64,000 nt of DNA, taken from contig NW_026516351.1 of the NCBI RefSeq assembly GCF_025602895.1, forward strand, positions 1 through 64,000, read 5' to 3'. This DNA is from Polychytrium aggregatum. Its lineage: Eukaryota; Chytridiomycota; Chytridiomycetes; Polychytriales. The notes under the pieces are model-generated. The model did not search any database. It saw only the letters and a list, made by a program, of their open reading frames with translations, and had not been told where the DNA came from. Position 1 is the stretch's first letter; every line of letters starts with the position of its first letter. The position numbers were made by a program, and so were the translations under genes. Below are positions 21,462 through 32,392 of the stretch, one piece after another.

Positions 21462-23552
21462 ATGGATGCTCCTCGCCATGAACCGCTTTTGGCCATTCTT
21501 CTGGCGCCAGACCTGCCTGATTCCAAGCTCGCCACTCGCAGTTCTTCCAGTATCCTCCGCGATCCCACCTTCTTCGCCGATGCCATTGATGGAGCAAACC
21601 TCGTAGCCTCGCCCTCCAGTGGCTTGCCGCCCGACATCGCGACCCTCGCCGCTCTGGATCCAGCATTCGAGTCCTATCTCGACCGCCTGACGGACTTATC
21701 GCTCTCCAGTCTCCAGGCCGAGCCAGATCTGCTTCAGCAGGAATCCGCCAACATCGAGGCGCAGCTCGCGCAGCTTGCCTTCTCCGAGTATGCATCGTTC
21801 ATCCAAGCCCACTCGTGCACGGGCTCGATCATGGAGACCTTCGAGTCCATGGAGACCAGCCTCGATCGCCTCGAGCAGAGCCTGCCTGCAGTTGAGGCTG
21901 CCGCCACCCTGTTCGCCGACGCCTCCGCCAAACTCTTGGACGACAAACAGCAGCTCTCCTTCATTCTCAGCCAGCACGCCAAGATCGAGGATCTGCTCGA
22001 GATTCCGCAGCTTATGGACACCTTCATCAAGAGCGGCTACTACGAAGAAGCGATGGAGCTGTCGTCCTTTGTCCACCGCCTCGTTCTGCGATATCCTGGC
22101 ATCCGTCTGCTGAAGCAAATCTCGACGCAGGTCCTTGCCCTGACAAAGACGATGCTCGCCCAGCTCGTCCAGCTCCTGCGCGGGAACGTCAAGCTGCCGC
22201 TCTGCATCCGGGTCATCGGGTATCTGCGGAGCCTCAAGGCCTTTTCCGAGTCCGAGCTCCGGCTGGTCTTTCTGCAGCAGCGAGACCACTATCTGAAGAA
22301 GCAGCTCGCCCAGCTCAAGCCTGAGGATGGTGCCCGCTGGACGTCGGCCGAGTATCTGAAACGCTACGTCGACACTTCGAGAGAATCCTTCTTCGACATC
22401 ATCACCCAGTACAAGGCCATCTTTTCCGACTCGTCCAGCTCCATCTCGGCCTCCCAGGCACTCTCGCCAACCTCAACGTCAGCGTCGGCATCGGCGGCGC
22501 TGGACCTAGCCCTTGAACCGCCTCGCGCTGCCAGCTCGGTCTTTGACACCGAAGGCACCAACTCGACTGCGAGCGTGCTGGCTTCCTACGTCACAGCGAC
22601 CGTCGGCGACTTTTTGGACACCCTGGAAAGCCATCTGCCCAACGTCACCGACGCCTCCGTGCTGGGCTCGCTCCTGACCCAGACAATGTACTATGGCATG
22701 TCGCTGGGCCGTGTCGGCATCGACTTTCGCGAGCTCCTCGTTGCTCCATTCGAGGCCGCCATCCACAGCAACGTCCGTCGGACCATCCAGGGCGGTCTGC
22801 AGACCTTTGTCGACCACATCAACGCACACGGAGTTCTGCAGCTCAAGACGGGCGTGGCTCTGAGCTATGATGAGCGCCGATCGAGCTCGACGGCTGGGCC
22901 CGATGCAGTTCCGCAGGGAGGACTCGTCACTGGATACTCGGCCTCAGGCACCACCGCTCGATACGGCCTGGATGCGCCCGAGTTTGGTCGCTCCAGCAAC
23001 CACCAGATCTATTCACCGCCCCAGGCGCTGATGGCCTATCCAACCCTTGCTGCCCTGCTGAACACATACTTCACAGCCTTCAATCAGCTGAGGGTCACCG
23101 CCGCTATCTCGCTGATCCCGGCACTCTCGAGCACCATCGAATCGACCCTGGTCAAGCTCACCGAGTCTATCCAGCGCAAGGCCAAAGAGACCCTGTCGAA
23201 ATGGAGCACCGACGACAAGGCCAAGTTCGCGGACCTCTGCGATGTCCTCTGCCAGGTGTTTGTGCCCTGTGTCGTCGATGCCTTCGAGAACGGCGTCTAC
23301 GGCTCCGTTTTGATGCCCGGAACAGGTCTCATTGCCCCGACCAGAGACACCGCCGCCGCGACCGAGGGTCCAGCTCCGGAGACGTCCGATCCAGCAGCGG
23401 CACCAGAGCGAAGCAGCGTCTCGAGTAAATCAGGCACCGGCATCAAGCAGCGGACCAGTGTTCGGGGCCCGTTCGTGCATATCGAAAGCGTCTATGAGCC
23501 GCTTGCCCAGCTCCGGAACGGTGCCCAAGAGGACACAGGCGTTGCGCACTAG
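21462..23552 (+). CDS. COG8: conserved oligomeric Golgi complex subunit 8
   Basis: Intronless, 696 residues. COG8 belongs to lobe B of the COG tether, which works with Rabs and SNAREs in retrograde intra-Golgi vesicle traffic and so maintains glycosylation enzymes. The Dor1/COG8 family pattern is clear: an N-terminal helical region (FESYLDRLTDLSLSSLQAEP), the coiled stretch ANIEAQLAQLAFSEYASFIQ, then SIMETFESMETSLDRLEQSLP, and the conserved LEIPQLMDTFIKSGYYEEAM block. A helical C-terminal half ends in a Ser/Pro-rich tail. I chose the ATG at 21462 (CACACC context) because the family homology begins shortly after; earlier in-frame ATGs lie in repeat sequence. Confidence 0.88.
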   Translation: MDAPRHEPLLAILLAPDLPDSKLATRSSSSILRDPTFFADAIDGANLVASPSSGLPPDIATLAALDPAFESYLDRLTDLSLSSLQAEPDLLQQESANIEAQLAQLAFSEYASFIQAHSCTGSIMETFESMETSLDRLEQSLPAVEAAATLFADASAKLLDDKQQLSFILSQHAKIEDLLEIPQLMDTFIKSGYYEEAMELSSFVHRLVLRYPGIRLLKQISTQVLALTKTMLAQLVQLLRGNVKLPLCIRVIGYLRSLKAFSESELRLVFLQQRDHYLKKQLAQLKPEDGARWTSAEYLKRYVDTSRESFFDIITQYKAIFSDSSSSISASQALSPTSTSASASAALDLALEPPRAASSVFDTEGTNSTASVLASYVTATVGDFLDTLESHLPNVTDASVLGSLLTQTMYYGMSLGRVGIDFRELLVAPFEAAIHSNVRRTIQGGLQTFVDHINAHGVLQLKTGVALSYDERRSSSTAGPDAVPQGGLVTGYSASGTTARYGLDAPEFGRSSNHQIYSPPQALMAYPTLAALLNTYFTAFNQLRVTAAISLIPALSSTIESTLVKLTESIQRKAKETLSKWSTDDKAKFADLCDVLCQVFVPCVVDAFENGVYGSVLMPGTGLIAPTRDTAAATEGPAPETSDPAAAPERSSVSSKSGTGIKQRTSVRGPFVHIESVYEPLAQLRNGAQEDTGVAH

Positions 23553-24308
23553 AGTTGCACCCAAGCCGGCAGTGGAAGATGAGCTGGACTGGACTGGACT
23601 GGCTTGTGATCAAGCAGTCAGGTATGAGGCACGGGACTGCGATACGGACATTGAGATACACGAGGCGCGCGAGCAATGTACTGTGGCTGGTCTGACCAAT
23701 AGTGTTAATCCGGTGAATCTGGTTGATTTGGTTGATTCCGTGGCGCATGGTTCTGGGCGGTGTTGCATGGGAGCACTGCAGACGCTTTCGACAGCTCGCA
23801 TCTTTGGCCCCTCGGTCCCGCCTTGACTGCTAACCATCCCATATACCCCCGTCGCCTCAAGCACCACTACAGCAGGTACAACAGTGTCATTCACGCCACC
23901 AGCAACACGTCATCAACCGCACGACACCACCGCCATGGCAGCAACATGGTTGCAACGATACAACTCCTAGACTCACACACAAAGACCCGACCCGACCCGA
24001 CCGCTTAGAAATACATCACCTTGCCATCGATTGTATTGATTTATGGAGAGTGACAAAGGATAGCGATAGAGGACTGACCACCGCCCGCAAGCGAGCCTGC
24101 AGAGCCCAGCGGCGCATATTCCCTCGCCGAGCTATCGACATGCTCCTGGGTACATGCGCATGCGGCAGAGCAGAGAAGAGTCATTGCACTTGACACGAGA
24201 CGTGGACAGCGTGCGGATCGGGAGCGAGGATGGGTGGATGGATAGCCGGACGGATGGAGGTAGGGAGGGGGGGAAACGCCGCCGAGAAAGGTTGGACGGA
24301 ACTTTCAC
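23553..24308. other. convergent 3' intergenic region
   Basis: Lies between the 3' ends of COG8 and the stomatin-like gene. Nothing recognised. Confidence 0.5.
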
Positions 24309-25817
24309 TCAGTCCCGCGATCTGGAGTCGAGCTGGTTTTTGCTCTGGATGTTCTTGACGTTGCCAAAGATGGCCATCATCTGCGCAACCATGCCGGCAG
24401 CATCGCCCACGTTGCTCGGCACGATCACGGTGTTGCCCTCCTTGGCGAGCCTGCCAAAGCTGTCGATGTACTTTTCGGCAACCGTGAGGGCAATGGCATC
24501 CTGGCCGTTCTGGCCGTTGTTCTGGATCGCCTTGGAAATCACGTCGAGCGACTGGGCTGCGGCTGTGGCCTTCAGCATGATGCTTTCGGCCTCACCTGCG
24601 GGGTTCAAACATGGTCTTGTCAGATCAACGGCCTGGACATGGCTTTTGTCATCGATGGTTGCGTCAAGGATAGCCTCTGGAGGCTGCAGCGCAAGTCGAC
24701 TCACCCGCCGCGTCATTGATTTGTCTGGCCTTGTTGGCCTCAGACTCGAGGATGACGGACTGTTTCTGACCCTCGGCAATGTTGATAGTGGCTTGCCTGG
24801 AACAGTCGTTCAATCAGGACCCTCCGCCAATACTCGGGCGGCGCTGTAGCATATATACTCGATAATTGCGATGCATCGCCAAGCGAGTGGAACCGCTGTC
24901 CCGCTCTGTGCTTACCTAGATCCCTCAGACTCCAGAATCTCGGCTCGCTTGCGGCGCTCGGCGCTGACCTGCTGGTGCATTGCTGCGACCACGTTCTCGG
25001 GAGGGTGAATGTCTTTGATCTCGTATCGCAGACACTGGATACCCCAGTCTGCAGCAGCGATGTTGATTGAGTGGACGATGGCGGCGTTCAAGTGCGTTCG
25101 TTCAGCCAGGGTTCGGTCGAGAGTGATCTGGCCGATCTCGGCTCGCTGCACCGCACAATGATACGAGCGGCAGTAGGATGCGATGGCATGATCACCGATA
25201 GGCATCAGATTGCTGGTGGTGAGCGATAGTGGATGAAGTACTGCCTACAAGCGCACGTCGGCATCCGAAGAACGGAAGTACGGATGCAGACATCATCGAG
25301 CCACATTGGAGCGTCTACGGACGCTGCGACCCAACGGCGGTTGTCCGTGGCAATATCCAATCCACAGAGCGATACGTACCATCGTTGTCTGGGCAAGCTG
25401 AGTGATGGCAAACTCCGAGTCCTCGACACCGTAGGACGCCTAGAGGTGCGCCCAAGAAGTGCATTCGTGTGAGAAGGAAGCAAGTTGAAGCAACAGGCGT
25501 GGGCCCCGATCTTTCCGCCGGCTTACAGCATGTCGATGCTTACTTTATACGGATCGATGATCTTGTAGTAGAGCACACCGTCGAGCTGAAGGGTTACATT
25601 GTCTAGCGGGGTCGGAATCGAAGGCCGTTGCGGCAACAGTGCGTCGTTAGTCCAGAGGAGTGTCGCGAGCCAGAGGGGCGCTGCCAATTCAAACGCATCG
25701 TCCGTTCCAAAGAGATTCATCGTGGACACTGCGGCCAAGCATCGCCGAGATTCTGATCGTCATTCGCTCGAGCCGCACGGTGATGGCGCGTGAATGGCCA
25801 AATGCCGATGCATTTGG

Positions 25818-25859
<42 letters not shown>

Positions 25860-26500
25860 AGCAAAGCGGTCGACCCAGGGATGTCCTCCGTCACTCAAAG
25901 ATGACGGCTATCCCAAGATGCAGTGTATCGAACCTTGGGTGATGGCGCTCTGGGTGGGAATCTCCACAGCAACCTCCTTAAGGGTCTTGACGTAGCGGAT
26001 CGAGTCGAGGAACGGGACGAGGATGGCCAGGCCAGGCTCGAGGATCCGATGGAACTTGCCCATGCGCTCGACGATCCAGGCCTGCTGCTGGGGCACAAAC
26101 TTGATGATCTGCAGCGCCGCAGCCACGAAGCGACGGAGACAGGTGCATTCGCGTCCACCGGGGACTCGTTCAGTCGCAGGAGCGAAAGCGCCGCATGCAT
26201 ATGGAGAGCAGAGGAGGACACGAGCATAGAACAGACGGGGACCCGTGCTGGCCGAGCTGGCCGAGCAAGCCGACACTCCATTACCGTATTGAGGGGGAGG
26301 GCGTTCTTCCTGTTGAAATCCAGCCCTTCAAAGGACGAAATCGACCGTTTCTGGACGGCACATGGCCAGACCCTGTCGATGGGCCTCTGGAGACCGAAGC
26401 GGGATGTGCTGAGAACGGCCCTGGAGACGGGCTGGACGATGCCCGGGCGACCGACGAGCCGGGACGCGAGGGCAGAGTTGCGTGCTAGCAGAGACGACAT
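24309..26500 (-). CDS. STOML2: mitochondrial stomatin-like protein 2 (SPFH/band-7 family)
   Basis: Seven exons (minus): 26500-26285, 26108-25934, 25602-25544, 25439-25380, 25145-24916, 24796-24705, 24595-24309; 372 residues. The N-terminus (MSSLLARNSALASRLVGR) is Arg/Ser-rich and resembles a mitochondrial presequence. The band-7 core follows: FVPQQQAWIVERMGKFHRIL, DNVTLQLDGVLYYKIIDPYK, the segment ITQLAQTTM spliced to RAEIGQITLD, then WGIQCLRYEIKDIHPPENV. A coiled-coil with AERRKRAEILESEG and the C-terminal block TVAEKYIDSFGRLAKEGNTV complete the SLP2 pattern. SLP2 organises prohibitin/cardiolipin domains of the inner membrane. The frame is also open upstream to an ATG at 26623; I prefer 26500 for the presequence. 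The exon 2 donor is GTTCGA, a weak consensus. Confidence 0.92.
25820..25859. repeat. GGCT tetranucleotide tract in intron 2 of STOML2
   Basis: About ten copies of TGGC, in the intron before the DNVTLQLDG exon. Confidence 0.9.
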
Positions 26501-27071
26501 GGGCGCTGGATTGAGCGACGGGAGCCAGAGACGATGCCGGAGCAGAGCGATGGCCGGCTTGATGGACAGCACCCTTGCTGGCAGGCCGATGGGCAGAAAA
26601 ACGCAGCCAGAGGGCGCCGCCATGCGCAGCCGGGCTCATGTCTGGCGGTTGTGCTGCTGCCAGGGGTTGTGCTGTTGTCGCAGGCGATCGCCGCTGACAC
26701 CGGCATTGGCATCGACATCAGCACCGACACGGATACATGCGTCGACATCGGTGTCTTCTGTCGTCCTGCTCTGCTGATGTCGATGCCGATGTCGATGTCG
26801 ATGTCGATCTTGCTGTTGCTGTCGATCTTGCTGTCACGCCGCCCGCTGGCTCGAGCCCGGATCGAACCGCCCTGTTCATCGCCAAAACCCACCAGCGAAA
26901 AAAATTTTCGCTGCGATTTCCTGATCACCCACGCCCCCCGAACAACCAGGTTCATCGCCGCCCCCAGCCCACAGCGCCCGCCCGTCCGCCAGCCCAAGCT
27001 ACCGCCGCGGCCCATCCGAGTCTCCCCGCATCCGCCAGCATCGCTCGTCCAGGACCCGCCACATCCACACC
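26501..27071. promoter_or_regulatory. divergent promoter region between STOML2 and mS26-like gene
   Basis: A 571-base head-to-head spacer between two nuclear genes for mitochondrial proteins. It contains a GATGTC hexamer repeat (26775-26830). No TATA-like element stands out. Confidence 0.55.
26775..26830. repeat. GATGTC hexamer repeat in divergent promoter
   Basis: Imperfect direct copies of a GATGYC unit within the STOML2/mS26 intergenic region. Confidence 0.75.
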
Positions 27072-27893
27072 ATGTCTGCACGCTCGGCATCGGCATTCGC
27101 CGCGATCGCAGGACCGTGCGTTCTGCCGCGATCGGCCATGATCCGCTCGTTCTCGTCGTCGCTCCCCAGGCTCGCGGACCCGGCCTCGCTGCGGATCGTC
27201 CACCCGAGGACGCAGTTCAAAGAGCAGATGAAGAAGCTCCGGCTGCAGTATCACCAGGAGTATCTGGCGCGCAAGAATAAGGAAGAAGAGCAGAAGAAGC
27301 TGAAAGCCGCAAAGGAGCTGGAGCGCCAGCTCGAGATCCAGGAGGACATTGTCAAGTTCAAGCAGGAGCGCTCTCTCGAGATCGAAAAGTACACCAACAC
27401 CCGGACCGCCGTCGACGAGGTCCTGTCCAAGACCCCGGCCAAGGCCAGCACCAGTACGAGTGACATTGACCACGACAAGCTCGACAGCCAGTGGGCCGAG
27501 TTCATTACCAAGCGTCGCCAGAAGCGTTTCGAAAACCATCTGGCTCTGCACAACCACAACAAGGAGCGCCGCCTGGAGGAGCTCCTGTATCTCTACTACG
27601 CCTCGGCTGACTTTGTCTCGTACTCGAACCTGGACGCCAAGATTGATGCCTGCTTCGACCGCGGCCTCTCCATCGGCAAGCTCGAGGTCCTCAACCCGAC
27701 CCGATACGAAGACTTTGTCAGCGGGCTGGCCAAGTCCCGCCAGACCGAGCTGCTCGACATCCTCAGCGGCAAGATCAACGGCAAGCCCGGTGTTGACGAA
27801 ATCAAGAGCCAGGTTCTGGACTCGGCCCCGGCCAACAACAACCTGATCTCCAACCGACGAATGAAGGCCATCCGGGAAACAGAGGAGAACTAG
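27072..27893 (+). CDS. putative mitochondrial ribosomal small-subunit protein mS26 (Pet123-like)
   Basis: Intronless, 273 residues, ATG in a CACACC context. The N-terminus is Ala/Ser/Arg-rich with RSFSSSLPRLA, a likely mitochondrial presequence. A long, highly charged helix follows (~50-110, KKLRLQYHQEYLARKNKEEE), then a compact region with ELLYLYYASADFVSYSNLDA. This last pattern, LYxxAxxFVxxxNLDxxI, is what I recall from the mS26/Pet123 family, where it follows the long helix that wraps the small subunit. The C-terminus is less conserved. It is transcribed divergently from STOML2, consistent with a mitochondrial role. The alternative is another coiled-coil mitochondrial protein. Confidence 0.6.
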   Translation: MSARSASAFAAIAGPCVLPRSAMIRSFSSSLPRLADPASLRIVHPRTQFKEQMKKLRLQYHQEYLARKNKEEEQKKLKAAKELERQLEIQEDIVKFKQERSLEIEKYTNTRTAVDEVLSKTPAKASTSTSDIDHDKLDSQWAEFITKRRQKRFENHLALHNHNKERRLEELLYLYYASADFVSYSNLDAKIDACFDRGLSIGKLEVLNPTRYEDFVSGLAKSRQTELLDILSGKINGKPGVDEIKSQVLDSAPANNNLISNRRMKAIRETEEN

Positions 27894-28339
27894 CGGATCG
27901 CTGGATCCGCATGGCCTGTATTGCCAAGATGTCGCCGGCCATGCCCTCGCCCTCTCCCCTCCCTTCCTACATCCCTGCATATGTACTCTTTCCATTCGCC
28001 GATTATTCATTCGCCCCTCTCTCGCTGCACCTCGGTAGAGCCGGGACCGATGTTGACATGCATTCAACCTGGATCGCACCCACCCCAGCCCGGCATGGAT
28101 GAGCCCGGGAACGCAATACGACACTAGATCTGTATGAGCTGGCCATGCATGGCGGAATACAGCTACTGCTGATGTACATCGGCCAGGCGTGCTCCGTCGG
28201 TGTATTTCAGATGAGCGGATACATCGGCTTTGATGCCAATCGGCGACCCCACAAGCTGCAAGGGCACCCGCTGCTGCTTGGCGATGGTCGGAAGCTGCCA
28301 ATTTGGTCATTTTGGAAGTGCTACGACTGCCGAGGGCGA
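27894..28339. other. convergent 3' intergenic region
   Basis: Between the mS26-like stop and the LRRC23 stop. AT-richer than its flanks; nothing coding recognised. Confidence 0.5.
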
Positions 28340-30272
28340 TCAATGATCCTCCTCGGCGGCATCTTCGTGTACATCCTCGGCGTCCTTCCGGGCTTTCTCG
28401 AGCTGCAGATGGTACTGTGGTCGATTGGTTGATCGATCAGGAAGCGCAAATGGGATTGTAGCAGTGTCAATCGCATGTCAAGGCGGCTGCCGCACCACCG
28501 CGGGACCGGGCGACCGGCATGGACGATTACCTGTTCTGCCTCCTCGCGCTCGTCCTCAGTGACGGGATCTTTGTCCAGGCGCTCGAGCTTCTTGAGGCGC
28601 ATGATAATCTCCAGGCGGTAGTTGGGCAGCTCAGTAATAGGGTTTTCTGGGATGGGCAGGGTCGACAAGCAGGGGACGGAAGGTCAGGGAGCACGGTCAG
28701 AGTGCTGATGGCCGTGGCTGTTGCTGCTTGCTGTACTCTGGACAGAGCCGACGATACGCACCGACCAAGCTCAGCGACTTGAGATTTGGAAGGACCGCGA
28801 GGTGGTCGATTTGGTCAAAAGAACTAATGCGATTGCCTCTGAAGTGCTCACAGCGTCCCCACACACAGACAAGAGGCAACAATCATGTAAATGGGATGTG
28901 TCTGGCTTGATACCCACAGCCGGGCTGTGATGCTTGTGCTTCAGTAGCCGAGAAAGAGCACGCGGCAGTCGTGGACTCACCGGAGATTGAGATACGAGAG
29001 TGACTTGAGATTCTCGTTGATTCCGTCGAGAGTCTCGATAAAGTTCTCGCGCAGATGCAGCAAAATGAGATTGGGCTTGTCGTCCAGATCGACGAGGTGC
29101 CTGATCTGGTTCTGTGCCTGTCGGACACACCAGATACACCGAACGCACCAGACACACCGGACACATCGAAACAGCGCTGGACGTCAGTGCCAAACGCGCA
29201 ACGAGCAGCGACGGGTCCAGACCCCATCAACACCCGGACGACGACGCACATACCAAGTACATCCGCTGGACCTTGGGTGCTCGGATTCCAGAGGTATGGG
29301 TCAGCTTGTTGAGACGGGCTTCGAGGTGAACAAGCTCGCTGAACTCTTCGAGGTTCAGAACCGTAAGCTGGTTCTCTGTTGAGCATTGCCCGCGGTTGGC
29401 GATGGTTGGGCAGTGCATTGTCAGCAGCCCGTCTGCATTGTTGATACACTGCCGGCGACGAGATCCAAGGCGACACGAGTCTTACCCGAGATATTCAGCC
29501 ATCCCAGCATCGGCCAGGATACCACATCGATGCGCTCGATGGAGTTTTTGGCAAAGTTGGCCTGCTGGAGGTACTTTCTCTTGTCGATCGCTGCCGGGAT
29601 GACGCGGAGGCTGTTGCTGTGCAGATCCAGCGAGAGAAGATACTCGAGCGACGACAGAGCGTCGATGTCGGAGATGCGGTTGTCGGACATATCCTAGCCA
29701 CCGGGTCGATGGCCAGCAGCAGCAGCGACAGAGCCGGCACGCATACGGAGTTACTTCTCTGCTGGTTGGGAGTTGCAAACAACCCAGACCAACCCCGGCA
29801 GCACGCCCAGCCACGAGGTGTACCCATCGCGAAGCCGCTCTTCCACTCATCTGGCTCGCGGGAGCCCTTCCTCCCGCGTCTCGCATACCAGATAGCGCAG
29901 ATGCGGGTAGTTTTCGAGAATGTCGAGATTTGTGATGTCCTTGTTGTGGATCTCCAGACGCGTGTATGCATGGTTGAGGCCGTTGCCGGTCCTGGCCAGC
30001 AGACTGAGGTTCTGCCCAACGAGCTCGGCCGTCAGCGCTCCTGGCGCCGCCGACTTTGGCACGACGGACGACGCCTCCATGAACGCATTTCTCATGGCCG
30101 AGTAATCTCGGGCCTTGTCCTCGTCGCCAGGGGGAATGTCCGTGGCCTCGCCCTCGGGCAAGTTGGAGGATTCGGCAGGTGCATCGCTCGTGGGGGCGTC
30201 TGCCGCGAGCAGAGCGTCATCTTGAGGAACCTGCTGCTCGTCCACGGGTGCGTCGGGGTCGTTGTCGGCCAT
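28340..30272 (-). CDS. LRRC23: leucine-rich repeat protein LRRC23 (axonemal radial-spoke protein)
   Basis: Seven exons (minus): 30272-29889, 29693-29486, 29375-29254, 29111-28981, 28838-28762, 28646-28531, 28414-28340; 370 residues. An acidic N-terminal ~85 residues is followed by the family-diagnostic block LLARTGNGLNHAYTRLEI and HLRYLDMSDNRISDIDAL. LRRs continue through the protein, including LLHLRENFIETLDGINENLK and LSYLNLRGNRISSFDQI. It closes with the capping segment MRLKKLERLDKDPVTEDERE and a short charged tail. LRRC23 is a component of radial spoke 3 in motile axonemes, so this gene implies flagellated zoospores. Length is close to the animal protein. Exons often break between LRRs. 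Confidence 0.85.
29123..29167. repeat. CAC-CAGA-ACAC degenerate repeat in LRRC23 intron 3
   Basis: Four to five imperfect copies of an ACACACCRGA-like unit just inside the intron before the NQIRHLVDL exon. Confidence 0.6.
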
Positions 30273-30607
30273 TGTAGTTGATGGGTGGGCGGCGGAGTGA
30301 CGAGGCGATGAGGTGACGAGGCGATGGAGTGCTGGGGTGCTCAGCGACAGAATCAAGCCAGACATCGAGGAAGCCCACACAGGCGACCGACCCGACCCGG
30401 CCCGAGTCTGGCCGCCAACCCGGCTCACAGGCCTGGGAATGCTCAAGCGATGCAGAATCAGCATGGTGGCTGCACATGTCCACCTATGGAGTGCCTGGGA
30501 ATCGCACACAGCCATGGTGCGGGATTGAGGCCCACGCAAAGCCCTCAGCCGTGTTCAAGTGCCTCCATGTCCCATGCCGTCTCTGTTGCGCTACAGCCGC
30601 CCCGCAA
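30273..30607. other. spacer between NSRP1 3' end and LRRC23 start
   Basis: 335 bases with the LRRC23 promoter and the NSRP1 3' flank. No element recognised. Confidence 0.5.
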
Positions 30608-32174
30608 TTACTCGCTGTCGCCGCTATCGTCGCTCTTTTTCGAGGCCTGCTTCCGGCGGGCCAGGTATCGTGCGCGAGCGTCCGAGACAGTCTCCTCGGT
30701 CGCCTTGCGGGCCAGCTTCTCGCGGATCTCCACACGCTCCTGTTCCTTGCGCTTCTTCTCTTCCGCCTCCATCTCCTCCTTTTGCTTCTGCAGGAGCTCA
30801 CGCGATCGAGCGGCCTGTTCGCGAGCAACTCGGCGCCGCTCCTCCTCCTGCTTGCGTATCTTGAGTTCTTCCTGTCGCTTTTGTTCGGCCTCGAGCCGGG
30901 CCTCGATTGCCTGCTGCCTTTCGTCCTCGATGGCCTTGAGCTTCTTTTTCGAGACATTGAGACCGGCAAACAGCAGATCACGCTTATCGACGACTTCGTC
31001 CGAGTCATTGATAGCCACGCCAGCTGCAGCTGCAAGCTTGAGTCGTTCGTTGCGTTCGACATCGCCATTGCTTTCGTCCTCGATTTTGGACGCTGCGGAA
31101 TCTGGCTGGCCCGTGGCTGGCTGTACTGCTTTCGCAGAGTCGGACGGCATCACCGCTGCCCGAGCGGTCTGGTGGAGCATATGTCGGTAGAATTCCGCCA
31201 TGTCCTCTTGTGTCGCCGGCTTGTTTTCGGCCTCTGGAGTCCACCGCCAAGGCCCACTCAATCGTCAGCGTTCCGTGCGGTGGAACCAATGGCTGCCCAC
31301 GGGGCTATCTTCTCCTGCTACCAGTTCCATCCATCCAGCCCCACTAGTCGCACGTAGACTGCTCGATGGATGTCTCATCAACAATGGCGATATGCCGCCT
31401 CACCTTCGCGCTTCCGTTCCTCTTCCTCGAGCCGCCGCAGCTCTTCCTGCTTCTGCTTGTATGCGCCAGTGACAAACTTTTCCTTGTCCTGGAACTCTTC
31501 GCCCTCGGCCTCGCGCTCCTTTTGGACTTTGCGCTCCTCGGCTTGTTCGCGGTCGAGCTTGCGTTGAGCGGCCGCCTTGAAGAATGCCTCCATATATATG
31601 GGCTGCAAGTCGTTTGCGTTCGGCAGGGAGTGGGTGTCGATGAACAGATACAGGAGCATGTCAGCATTCGCGAGTGCATGGGCGAGTGGGCCGAGGCAAC
31701 GAGACAGCGGGCGTCTGTGACTGCGATCTGCACCTTCTTGCTGTTGCCACGACTCTCGATCTTCTTGCGATCCCGCTCTTGCTTGATCTGATCGTATACT
31801 GTGTCATAGTCAAAGACCGTTGCATCGAGCTCGATCGCCTTCCTCTGGGCCTCCTCGGCAATCTTTTCCTGCTGCTTGTAGACGGCCATCAGCTCCTTAT
31901 TGACAGTCTTGGCGGCGCTCTGGGATATGGACGCAGCGTCCCGGAGAGACTTTGGTGCCGACGACAGCTCGGTGATGGCAACGTCGCCCTCTTCTTCGTC
32001 ATCATCATCATCATCGTTTTGGAAGGCCGCGTTGGTCTTGATGTTGCGCTTGAGCGAGATCGGCGCAAACGACGAGCCCGATGGCTTCGCCACAGACGAG
32101 CGAGCGGCGGCGCCCTGGCCAAACGGCGTCTTTTTTCTCAGATTCAGGCCGTATCCGAGGTTGCTCTGCGACAT
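30608..32174 (-). CDS. NSRP1: nuclear speckle splicing regulatory protein 1-like (DUF2040/CCDC55)
   Basis: Three exons (minus): 32174-31734, 31602-31404, 31233-30608; 421 residues. The DUF2040 order is present: the N-terminal YGLNLRKK motif, an acidic Asp run, then ELDATVFDYDTVYDQIKQ. Exon 2 gives PIYMEAFFKAAAQRKLDRE and EFQDKEKFVTGAYKQKQEE, and exon 3 gives MAEFYRHMLHQT. A very long Glu/Arg/Lys coiled-coil follows, ending in a basic/acidic tail. In animals NSRP1 sits in nuclear speckles and modulates alternative splice-site choice; a fungal role is inferred. The motif order YGL, DATVFDYD, FVTGAY, FYRHML makes the family call strong. Its start lies 218 bases from the divergent METTL22 start. 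Confidence 0.83.
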
Positions 32175-32392
32175 GGTTCGCGGCGATGGTGTATTCTGGC
32201 CAGGGCGATGCCGGCGACAGCGACGACGAGACGAGATGGGCGAGGCATGTGGCACGTGGTCTGTGCTGCGCCACATTGTGTTACGGCGGCCCTCACGGCT
32301 CCCTGGACCAGCTCTTGCTCCGGTGCAGTTCGGATCGACGCTGATCGACGCTGATCGACCCGATCGATACCAAAGGGCATCCGGCCCCGGCA
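32175..32392. promoter_or_regulatory. compact divergent promoter, NSRP1/METTL22
   Basis: Only 218 bases separate the two start codons, so both 5' UTRs and promoters must share this interval. Confidence 0.6.

Noticed and set aside
26952-28343. 463-codon minus frame opposite the mS26-like gene
   Set aside because: Antisense shadow, Leu/Val/Asp-rich because it reads a charged helix in reverse.
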